Made by a program: the position numbers and the translations under genes. The notes under the pieces were generated by a model. It had not been told where the DNA came from. It searched no databases and saw only the letters and a list, made by a program, of their open reading frames with translations. Shown here one piece after another: positions 1 to 5,202 of a stretch of 7,341 bases of DNA. The DNA lies in assembly GCA_964606695.1 (NCBI GenBank), contig CAZSHG010000048.1, positions 1-7,341 of the forward strand, given 5' to 3'. This stretch comes from CAZSHG01 sp964606695 [NCBI: uncultured bacterium]. Its GTDB lineage: Bacteria > UBP14 > UBA6098. Position 1 is the first letter of the stretch; each line of letters starts with the position of its first letter.

Positions 1-1
1 A

Positions 2-121
2 TATATCTGGACGCCCGACGAGTCCGTCGGTTCCGGTGTGTATCTCGTGCGGGCGACGGCGGGCTCTTCGGCAGGCTCAGTGACCGAGACCGTGACGAAG
101 CGGGTGGTGTATCTGAAATGA
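2..121 (+). CDS. C-terminal end of a secreted protein with a type A sorting (T9SS-like) domain (partial, 5' end outside window)
   Basis: Reading from base 2 to the TGA at 119-121 gives 39 residues. They begin YIWTPDESVGSGVYLVRA and end TKRVVYLK. The W.PDES.GSGVYLVRA strand followed by a basic-RVVYLK terminus matches the ends of the two other secreted proteins in this window (IWQPDENIGSGVYLIRA...KRIVYLK and RWEPGESVNSGVYFVRA...ERVLLIK). This is the last part of the beta-sandwich C-terminal sorting domain known from type IX-exported proteins. The function of the main protein cannot be told because it lies upstream. A segment rich in Ser, Gly, Ala and Thr separates the last two strands and coincides with a dispersed DNA repeat at 67-86. 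The stop codon overlaps the next gene's ATG (ATGA), so the two are probably co-transcribed. Confidence 0.8.
   Translation, partial: YIWTPDESVGSGVYLVRATAGSSAGSVTETVTKRVVYLK
67..86 (+). repeat. Degenerate copy of a TTCGACAAGCTCAGTGACCG-type dispersed repeat
   Basis: The bases TTCGGCAGGCTCAGTGACCG match the copy on the minus strand at 1037-1056 at 16 of 20 positions and resemble the repeat arms near 4351-4421. The copy sits in the loop before the last strand of the sorting domain and is read as S-S-A-G-S-V-T-E. That frame differs from the frame used at 1037-1059, which suggests DNA-level repetition rather than a conserved peptide. Confidence 0.55.
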
Positions 122-915
122 GAACGCATTCGGCGAAAATGCGAGATCTCGTCCGTTTGATTACTCTACTGAGTTTCTTTCTCGCGTGTCTCGCCTTTGC
201 GCGGTCGTCCTCCGAGTGGGGCGCGGGCAAGTTGCAGGACGAACAGAAGGGCTATCGACGCGTCCGCAACGCCCGGACAAATCGAGGAGCGGCTGTGGAT
301 TCAATCTTCGAGGCCAACGGTATCGAATACCCCGCAAAAACCATGATTCGAGTGTTTAAATTAGAGCGAATTCTGGAACTATGGGCGTTTTCGGAGAGGG
401 ATTCTAAGTTCGTCAAAATTAGAGCTTACCCCATGACCGCATTTAGCGGACATCTCGGCCCGAAACGCAGGCAGGGCGACCTGCAAATCCCGGAGGGCTT
501 CTATTCGATAGTCCTGTTCAATCCGGTCAGCAGTTATCATCTATCGATGAAAATCGACTATCCGAACGCCTCCGACCGCATACTCGGCGACCCGAATCGC
601 CCCGGCGGCGAGATTTTTATCCATGGTTCTAATGTGACAATCGGGTGTATTCCCATAGGTGACGACTCCATCGAGGAATTATATATAATCGCCCTTGACA
701 GCAAATCCTCGGGTTACGAAATCCCTGTTCACATCTTTCCCTGTAATTTGGCGGATACATCGTGTGGTGAGATATTGCGTAATTTCGCAGAAAACGATAC
801 TACGTTATCGTCTTTCTGGGGAAACCTCGAAACCGGCCATGATATTTTTGACACAACCTGCGTCCCGGTTGAAATATCGGTAAACAATGGCGGCAAGTAT
901 CTATTCTCCGATTGA
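118..915 (+). CDS. YafK/DpaA-like L,D-transpeptidase-fold protein (periplasmic peptidoglycan enzyme)
   Basis: This is a 265-aa exported protein of the L,D-transpeptidase (YkuD) fold, closest to the YafK branch. Residues 8-28 are a signal peptide with a hydrophobic run (LITLLSFFLACLAFA). Family landmarks are MIRVFK..R.LELW (76-89), SG.LGPK..QGDLQIPEGFY (110-129), SSYHLSM..DYPNASDR (138-154), the active-site stretch IHG...TIGC (168-177, catalytic Cys177 with His169 and Gly170), and IPVHIFP (202-208). E. coli DpaA (YafK) detaches Braun's lipoprotein from peptidoglycan; whether this bacterium has a comparable substrate is unknown. Cys209, Cys216 and Cys248 in the C-terminal part could form a disulfide. 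The ATG at 118 overlaps the upstream stop by 4 bp, with a GGTGGTG stretch (102-108) before it. An in-frame ATG at 139 (residue 8) would give a more compact signal peptide and cannot be excluded. The family is well supported; the exact reaction is inferred. Confidence 0.85.
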   Translation: MRTHSAKMRDLVRLITLLSFFLACLAFARSSSEWGAGKLQDEQKGYRRVRNARTNRGAAVDSIFEANGIEYPAKTMIRVFKLERILELWAFSERDSKFVKIRAYPMTAFSGHLGPKRRQGDLQIPEGFYSIVLFNPVSSYHLSMKIDYPNASDRILGDPNRPGGEIFIHGSNVTIGCIPIGDDSIEELYIIALDSKSSGYEIPVHIFPCNLADTSCGEILRNFAENDTTLSSFWGNLETGHDIFDTTCVPVEISVNNGGKYLFSD

Positions 916-937
916 CGTAATGAATAATAAGGCATAA

Positions 938-967
938 AAAAACCGGAACGAAACCGCCCCGGTTTTT
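938..967. terminator. Bidirectional rho-independent terminator between convergent genes
   Basis: AAAAACCGG (938-946) pairs perfectly with CCGGTTTTT (959-967) around a 12-nt loop. The stem ends in T runs on both strands. It lies 22 bp after the stop of the YafK-like gene and about 26 bp after the stop of the minus-strand gene at 994, so it can serve both. Confidence 0.85.
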
Positions 968-993
968 ATATTGCTCTATTTAATAATCGTTAT

Positions 994-1965
994 TTACTTG
1001 ATTAACAACACCCTCTCGGTATTCAATTTCTCGCCGCGGTCATTGAGCTTGTCAAAGTGTGCTCGAACGAAATACACGCCCGAATTCACGCTCTCGCCAG
1101 GTTCCCATCGAGTAACGCCGTTCACGACATCCGGCAGTTCTGCAATGCGATGTCCGTTGATGTCGTAAACCTCGACCTCCGCGCCGTCGGGGGCTTGAAT
1201 CGAAACAGCGCTATTGAATGGATTCGGGAAGGCCCGAATCGCAATGTCGTCGGGCGTCGCGATGTCCTCGTCGATGCCGGTAAAATCGTATTCCAGGAGA
1301 TAACTGGCGGTCTTGTTTGAATCCGAAATCTCACCGCTCATGTAGTCGATTTCGTAATCCATGCCGTGGCTCATCGCCGGGCCGACGAACTGCGCATGCC
1401 ATGTAGTATCGCGGTTCTGGACGCCGCCGCCCTCGGCTACAACCACGCCGCCGGAACTGACCTCATAATAGAACTCGGTCTCCGAAGCGAGCTTCAAACA
1501 GGATTCGAAACCACCTGCCGGCACGAAAACTTCTTCGCGGCCAATGACTTCCATATTGATCGTGATTTCCAGATTCATCGTGTAACCGGACATCACCATC
1601 GAAGTCTCGATATCGGCGGCTGTCCAGCTGTCTCCGACATTTACAACCGCTGGTGCAACCTGTATCGCACGACGGTCGCTACCGAGGGAATCAAAGAAAG
1701 ACACAAGAAAGTAAACGCCGTCAGTGCGAATCTGCATGTAAGACGAATCGACACTGCCGTCGAAAGTTTCCTCGGTAATCCAAGTTTCGTAACCCATCAT
1801 CATTTCAGTGCCGACTTGCTCGCTAAAAGTCGTATCAATACCCTCAGCGCCGGAATCCTGGTAAGTCCAGGTGTATCCTATGCCGGTGGGGAAATAATCC
1901 TCGCTGTCGTCCGCAAAGGCGACAAACACAAGAATTAGAGCCAAAACCACTGTTAACTTCTTCAT
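994..1965 (-). CDS. Secreted protein of unknown function with C-terminal type A sorting domain
   Basis: From the chosen start this is a 323-aa protein. The reading frame stays open to 2088, but the ATG at 1965 has a strong Shine-Dalgarno (AGGGAGG, 1971-1977, 5 nt away) and begins a clean signal peptide (MKKLTVVLALILVFVAFA, cut near residue 18), so the longer form is rejected. The mature N-terminus has YFPTGIGYTWTYQ (24-36). I recognise this style, a Y/F-P..G..W.Y opening with a later V.VPAG.FE.C.K (147-158), from secreted proteins of FCB bacteria, but I know no function for it. Residues 20-235 look all-beta with many Thr, Ser, Gly and acidic residues. The sorting domain spans about 244-323: AFPNPFNSAVSI, VEVYDINGHRI, RWEPGESVNSGVYFVRA, then ERVLLIK at the end. 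Its last loop (HFDKLNDR) is encoded by a dispersed repeat. It is convergent with the YafK-like gene and has its own promoter. Confidence 0.85.
   Translation of the reverse strand: MKKLTVVLALILVFVAFADDSEDYFPTGIGYTWTYQDSGAEGIDTTFSEQVGTEMMMGYETWITEETFDGSVDSSYMQIRTDGVYFLVSFFDSLGSDRRAIQVAPAVVNVGDSWTAADIETSMVMSGYTMNLEITINMEVIGREEVFVPAGGFESCLKLASETEFYYEVSSGGVVVAEGGGVQNRDTTWHAQFVGPAMSHGMDYEIDYMSGEISDSNKTASYLLEYDFTGIDEDIATPDDIAIRAFPNPFNSAVSIQAPDGAEVEVYDINGHRIAELPDVVNGVTRWEPGESVNSGVYFVRAHFDKLNDRGEKLNTERVLLIK
1037..1059 (-). repeat. Copy of the TTCGACAAGCTCAGTGACCG-type repeat inside a coding region
   Basis: On the minus strand the core reads TTTGACAAGCTCAATGACCG (1056 to 1037), preceded by CAC. It encodes H-F-D-K-L-N-D-R in the loop between the VYFVRA and ERVLLIK strands of the sorting domain, the same place as the repeat at 67-86. 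Confidence 0.6.
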
Positions 1966-1970
1966 TTCAA

Positions 1971-1977
1971 CCTCCCT
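1971..1977 (-). promoter_or_regulatory. Ribosome binding site deciding the start at 1965
   Basis: AGGGAGG on the minus strand lies 5 nt before the ATG at 1965-1963. This spacing is near optimal and nothing comparable precedes the upstream ATG at 2088, so the shorter 323-aa product is preferred. Confidence 0.85.
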
Positions 1978-2004
1978 GGTCGAAAGTTCATATTTTTCAG
2001 TGTT

Positions 2005-2033
2005 AATATACGAAATAACGCGCTCTTTGACAA
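2005..2033 (-). promoter_or_regulatory. Sigma70-type promoter of the 323-aa secreted protein gene
   Basis: On the minus strand, TTGTCA (2033-2028, 5 of 6 to the -35 consensus) is followed after exactly 17 bp by TATATT (2010-2005, 5 of 6 to the -10 consensus). Transcription would start near 1998 and give a leader of about 33 nt that contains the AGGGAGG ribosome binding site. Confidence 0.65.
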
Positions 2034-2060
2034 GCACAATTTGCAGACACATTTTCCCAA

Positions 2061-2143
2061 TGTCATTTCGACAGAGGCCGCAGGCCAACGAGAAATCTCA
2101 AACTGTAGGGGACAAGATTTCTCTTTCCTACAGGCCTTAAGGC
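2061..2143. repeat. Dispersed-repeat-like element with interleaved inverted repeats
   Basis: The element opens with TGTCATTTCGA and GAGAAATCTC (2090-2099), a combination I recall as a common intergenic repeat in many Bacteroidota-like genomes. GAGAAATC (2090-2097) is complementary to GATTTCTC (2116-2123), and CTGTAGG (2103-2109) to CCTACAG (2127-2133). The two stems interleave with connecting loops of 5, 6 and 3 nt, the order of an H-type pseudoknot. It ends with the palindrome GCCTTAAGGC (2134-2143). Only one copy is in this window, so its repeated nature comes from memory. Confidence 0.5.
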
Positions 2144-2344
2144 GAGCAAACGCGGTTCCTATCAGCCAAAGAAAAATATCTAACGAAACGTTTCATAACA
2201 ACTCTCCGCGAACATTATACGCGAGAAATCGCCCCCGCGTAACAAATTTCGGATAAACCGATTCTCGTCGGCTTTATCGTAATTATAACTTGCCCCACGC
2301 CGGAAATCTGGTTAATTTGTAATCGGAGCACGATTGGAGCGATT

Positions 2345-4525
2345 ATGAGAGATGTAACATCGATGATATTGGTTTTCTTTTCCGCGATTTGTTTCGCAGT
2401 GCCGGTGCCCTATTTCCACGCCGACGGCACGACGCACTGGTTCGAAGCGATCGAGATGTCCGCCGGAGTCGATTGGAGTATGGCGCAGGATTCCGCTTTT
2501 GCGATGGGCGGCTATCTGGCGACGATAACTTCCGTCGAGGAGAACGATTTCGTTTTCAGCCTGATCGATTCCGCTATCTACTGGCGCGACACGAGCGGGT
2601 TCGCTATCGGCCCGTGGATAGGCGGTGTGCAGGCCGACGGCGCTATCGAACCCGGCGGCGACTGGAGATGGATTTCAGGCGAGAGTTTCATTTACGATAA
2701 ATGGTCGCCCGGCGAACCAGACGACGACGGCGGAGCCAATCGCATACATTTCGGCGGAACAGGATCGTCCCCGATATCCAGCTGGGACGACATGCATCGC
2801 GCGAGCACCGAACCGCAGGCCTTCATCGTGGAATTTTCGGAATCCTCGCGCACACTCGGGCTTTTCATCGACGATGAAGATTCCTACGATGGTTACACCC
2901 TTTTCGCGCCGATCGGCTATACCTCGGCTTATCTCATCGACAATCAGGGAAGACTGGTTCACTCATGGGATTGCGGCTACGAACCGGGGCAGTCCTGTTA
3001 TTTGCTCGAAAACGGGCATCTGCTTTATTCGGCCAAACCCGAAATCTCGAATCCAGTTTTTTCCGGCGGCGGCGAGGGCGGGATGATAATCGAGTTCGAC
3101 TGGGACGGCTCGGTCATCTGGCAACACAAAATCTCCGACTCGACCGAACTCCAGCATCACGATATCGAATTCATGCCCTCGGGCAACATCCTGGTTATAG
3201 CGTGGGAATATCGCGGTTACGCCGAATGCGTCGAGGCCGGACGCGACACCTCATTGCTGTCCTGGGGCGAACTCTGGCCTGACAAGATAATTGAGATTGA
3301 GCCGGTTTACCCCGATTCGGGACGTGTCGTATGGGAATGGCGCGCATGGGATCATCTCGTTCAGGATTACGATCCAACAAAAGAAAACTACGGCGTCGTC
3401 GGCGATCATCCCGAAAAAATTGACCTGAACTACTATGTCGGCGTGTCCGCCGGCAGGGACTGGCTTCATATCAACGCCGTCGATTACAATCCCGAATTCG
3501 ATCAGATAGTGCTGTCGATACACAATTTGCACGAGCTCTGGGTGATCGACCACGGCACCGCGGATTACGACGATCCCGCGTCGGGAATCGCCGAGGCCGC
3601 CGGCCCCGCCGGCGATTTGCTCTATCGATGGGGCAATCCCGCCGCTTACGACCGGGGGTTCCCGCCTGACCGCGTCTTTTTCGGCCAGCACGACGCCCAA
3701 TGGATCGAGCCGGGATTGTCGGGCGAGGGGGATTTCCTCGTGTTCAATAACGGCATAGGCGATTTCCCGCCGCCTTTTCATTCGTCAATAATCCAGATAA
3801 CCCCGCCGGTCGATGCGCTGGGCAATTATAGTTACACGCCGGGCACAGCTTACGAACCATCCGCCGCCACGTGGACTTACACCGCCGTTCCCGATACGGC
3901 CTTCTTCTCACCAAATATCTCCGGATGCCAGAGGCTCCCCAACGGCAACACGCTCATCTGCGAGGGAGCCGTGGGTAGGTTTTTCGAGGTTACCGACGCG
4001 GGCGAAATCGTCTGGCAATACATCAACCCGGTGGACAGGGACGGAATCCACTATCAGGGCGAAGAGCTGGTGATGAACAACGTCTTCCGGTGCTACCGTT
4101 ACGGCCCGGATTATTCGGCCTTCGACGGCAGAGACCTGACGCCAGGCAATCCTATAGAATTATATGAGGGAATGGCCGTCCCGGAAACCTCGCCTGCACC
4201 GCGCCCGAAGGCATTCGAGATTTCCGCCTGGCCGAATCCGTTCAATTCCGCGGTAACGATTTCCCTCGACGCATCCGTAGGGGGTTATTGCAATACGCCA
4301 CTACGAATCGAGATATACGATGCAACGGGACGTCGCGTAGAGTCAATCCAGCCGCTCACTGAGCATGTCGAAGTGCGCGGCGGTTCACAAGAACCCCGCC
4401 CTTCGACAAGCTCAGGGCTCGATTACATCTGGCAACCGGACGAAAATATCGGTTCAGGGGTTTATCTCATCCGAGCATCATTCGGGGACGAATCGACAAT
4501 GAAAAGAATCGTGTATTTGAAATAA
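2345..4525 (+). CDS. Secreted C-type lectin / arylsulfotransferase-like beta-propeller fusion with type A sorting domain
   Basis: This 726-aa protein has four parts. Residues 1-18 are a signal peptide (MILVFFSAICFA core). Residues about 31-165 form a C-type lectin-like domain: A...GGYLATI.S.EEN, WIGG (91-94), W.WISGE, Y.KWSPGEPDDD (117-128) and SSWDD (145-149), where EPD and WDD fit the calcium/sugar site. Residues about 172-600 match the arylsulfotransferase family (ASST): QHHDIEFMPSGN (270-281), DWLHINAVDYNP (372-383), IVLSIHNLHELWVIDH (388-403), GDLLYRWGNP, FGQHDAQW (446-453), and ISGCQRLPNGNTLICEG (525-541). ASST enzymes move sulfate between phenolic compounds through a catalytic histidine; His271/272, His375, His393 and His449 are candidates. 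His393 stands where characterised enzymes have arginine, which I believe is usual in this secreted subfamily, so activity is uncertain. Residues about 622-726 are the sorting domain, interrupted by a repeat-encoded loop (about 670-694). GGAG (2336-2339) lies 5 nt before the start. Confidence 0.88.
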   Translation: MRDVTSMILVFFSAICFAVPVPYFHADGTTHWFEAIEMSAGVDWSMAQDSAFAMGGYLATITSVEENDFVFSLIDSAIYWRDTSGFAIGPWIGGVQADGAIEPGGDWRWISGESFIYDKWSPGEPDDDGGANRIHFGGTGSSPISSWDDMHRASTEPQAFIVEFSESSRTLGLFIDDEDSYDGYTLFAPIGYTSAYLIDNQGRLVHSWDCGYEPGQSCYLLENGHLLYSAKPEISNPVFSGGGEGGMIIEFDWDGSVIWQHKISDSTELQHHDIEFMPSGNILVIAWEYRGYAECVEAGRDTSLLSWGELWPDKIIEIEPVYPDSGRVVWEWRAWDHLVQDYDPTKENYGVVGDHPEKIDLNYYVGVSAGRDWLHINAVDYNPEFDQIVLSIHNLHELWVIDHGTADYDDPASGIAEAAGPAGDLLYRWGNPAAYDRGFPPDRVFFGQHDAQWIEPGLSGEGDFLVFNNGIGDFPPPFHSSIIQITPPVDALGNYSYTPGTAYEPSAATWTYTAVPDTAFFSPNISGCQRLPNGNTLICEGAVGRFFEVTDAGEIVWQYINPVDRDGIHYQGEELVMNNVFRCYRYGPDYSAFDGRDLTPGNPIELYEGMAVPETSPAPRPKAFEISAWPNPFNSAVTISLDASVGGYCNTPLRIEIYDATGRRVESIQPLTEHVEVRGGSQEPRPSTSSGLDYIWQPDENIGSGVYLIRASFGDESTMKRIVYLK
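4351..4421. repeat. In-frame inverted-repeat element within the sorting domain of the lectin-ASST protein
   Basis: CTGAGCATGTCGAAG (4359-4373) and CTTCGACAAGCTCAG (4401-4415) are inverted copies with one mismatch in 15. An inner stem GGTTC (4382-4386) / GAACC (4391-4395) closes on an ACAA loop, so the 57-bp element could fold into one long hairpin. It encodes roughly LTEHVEVRGGSQEPRPSTSSG with no stop or frameshift. It falls between the GRRVESI and IWQPDENIGSGVY strands, where the other two sorting domains of the window have a short turn or are not visible. This looks like a mobile or REP-like palindrome tolerated in a surface loop. Confidence 0.75.
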
Positions 4526-4541
4526 AAAAGGAGAGTTTGAA

Positions 4542-4862
4542 ATGGCGAATATCAACCGACATAAGGAGGCTCAGGCCAAGCATCGGAAGGAGGCTAAGAA
4601 CGACGCGCAGAATATCGTGTCGAAAATCGTGCGGGAGATAAACGCCAGTATCTGGTCTCAGGTTAAGATCGCGGATTTATCGGGGCTTGCGCCGACCACG
4701 ATTAACACGATGGTCAGGGGGAGGTCGAAATCGGCGAGTTTATCCACGATAACGGGGCTCGCACGCGCGATGGGGTATAAACTCGAGCTCGTGCCGTTGG
4801 ATAAATCCGAGGATCCTTATTACGACGAGAGGTGGGTCAAGAAAGGATCTGCGGAGGATTAA
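4542..4862 (+). CDS. Small helix-turn-helix DNA-binding protein (XRE/Cro-like)
   Basis: The 106-aa product has a charged N-terminus (1-22, many Lys, Arg, His) and a predicted helix (23-37). Then comes a Cro/XRE-like helix-turn-helix: VKIADLSGLA (41-50) as the first helix, PTTINTMVRG (51-60) as the recognition helix, and SLSTITGLARAMGYKLELVPL (66-86) as the closing helix and strand. The C-terminal tail is acidic-aromatic (DPYYDERWVKKGSAED). A good ribosome binding site (AGGAGAG, 4529-4535) precedes the ATG. Only 16 bp separate it from the lectin-ASST gene, so it may be co-transcribed with it. Downstream are a 14-bp palindrome over its stop codon and a 21-bp direct-repeat array, both plausible binding sites. 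It could be a free-standing regulator, an antitoxin without a recognisable toxin neighbour, or a protein for the array; the sequence does not decide. Confidence 0.75.
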   Translation: MANINRHKEAQAKHRKEAKNDAQNIVSKIVREINASIWSQVKIADLSGLAPTTINTMVRGRSKSASLSTITGLARAMGYKLELVPLDKSEDPYYDERWVKKGSAED

Positions 4863-4867
4863 TCCTC
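4854..4867. promoter_or_regulatory. 14-bp perfect palindrome over the HTH gene stop codon
   Basis: GAGGATTAATCCTC is perfectly self-complementary and includes the TAA stop (4860-4862). It could be a dimer operator for the HTH protein or a 5-bp RNA hairpin with a TTAA loop. No T run follows, so it is not a standard terminator. Confidence 0.4.
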
Positions 4868-4927
4868 AAAGAAAATTCGATAAAACGGATGAAAAGAGCG
4901 TTAAAATAGACGAGAAAAATTATATTT

Positions 4928-5095
4928 CATACGAAAAATATAGCAATTCATACGAAATAAATACTAGATCATACGTATTAAATAACTTATCATGCGAAAT
5001 AAATGTTATTAAATACGAAAATTATGATATACTATACGTATTAAATATCGTTAAATACGAAATAAATGGTAATACATACGAAAAAAATAGCATTT
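4928..5095. repeat. Array of eight AT-rich direct repeats with an exact 21-bp period
   Basis: The core (ATACG, or ATGCG in unit 4) begins at 4929, 4950, 4971, 4992, 5013, 5034, 5055 and 5076, always 21 bp apart. A weaker unit (AGACG) continues the phase at 4908. The consensus is roughly ATACGAAATAAATA followed by six variable bases, and G+C is 36 of 168. Units 1 and 8 are identical at 19 of 21 positions. Units 3 and 6 share a 14-bp stretch that contains the palindrome ATACGTAT. All frames are broken by stops, so the array is non-coding. A 21-bp period is two helical turns, so any protein bound to each unit would sit on one face of the DNA. The array lies between the HTH gene and a terminator. 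Possible roles are a cooperative operator, an iteron-type origin or a partition site. Confidence 0.92.
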
Positions 5096-5152
5096 CCGAT
5101 TCCGGGAACGGTATTTCGCAGTAAAAAAGCGGCGGAAAGGTCATCGGAAATG
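5091..5152. repeat. 10-bp perfect inverted repeat flanking a 42-bp spacer
   Basis: CATTTCCGAT (5091-5100) and ATCGGAAATG (5143-5152) are perfect inverted copies. The left arm overlaps the last five bases of the final 21-bp unit and the right arm abuts the terminator at 5153. The spacer holds further CCG/CGG-rich complementary pieces. The role is unknown. Confidence 0.6.
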
Positions 5153-5181
5153 AAAAAGGCGACCGTGTGGCCGCCCTTTTT
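5153..5181. terminator. Bidirectional terminator downstream of the barrel-like gene
   Basis: AAAAA (5153-5157) and GGCGACC (5158-5164) pair with GGCCGCC (5169-5175) and TTTTT (5177-5181) around a GTGT loop, with one mismatch and one bulged C. T runs occur on both strands. It lies 22 bp beyond the stop of the minus-strand gene at 5203 and also closes the plus-strand region that contains the HTH gene and array. Confidence 0.7.
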
Positions 5182-5202
5182 AATCGAATATTCGAGTTCG
5201 AG

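Larger units (their letters stand above)
1966..2344. other. Divergent intergenic region, no gene seen
   Basis: This stretch separates two divergently transcribed secreted-protein genes. It holds the minus-strand promoter (2005-2033), a dispersed-repeat-like element with interleaved inverted repeats (2061-2143), a perfect 10-bp palindrome GAAACGTTTC (2185-2194), and a GCGA-GAAA-TCGC mini-hairpin (2221-2232). For the plus-strand gene, TATAAC at 2284-2289 is a possible -10 element but no convincing -35 precedes it. A 71-codon open frame here shows no coding features and overlaps the repeat. I see no tRNA or riboswitch. Confidence 0.6.

Noticed and set aside
1366-1938. 190-codon plus-strand open frame
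   Set aside because: It lies opposite the well-supported secreted protein gene, lacks a ribosome binding site and shows no domain-like composition.
1966-2088. Longer N-terminus (364 aa) for the minus-strand secreted protein
   Set aside because: The extra 41 codons carry no ribosome binding site, overlap the promoter, and would bury the signal peptide; the start at 1965 has AGGGAGG at good spacing.
2041-2256. 71-codon plus-strand open frame in the intergenic region
   Set aside because: It spans the dispersed-repeat-like element, has no ribosome binding site and no recognisable protein features.
3251-3781. 176-codon minus-strand open frame
   Set aside because: It is antisense to the arylsulfotransferase domain, whose family motifs are clear on the plus strand.
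4928-5095. CRISPR array
   Set aside because: The repeat core is only about 14 bp with 21-bp period, so there is no room for spacers of normal size, and no cas gene is nearby.
4928-5095. Plasmid origin iterons
   Set aside because: The spacing fits iterons, but there is no replication initiator gene in view and fusA nearby indicates a chromosome; kept only as one possible role.
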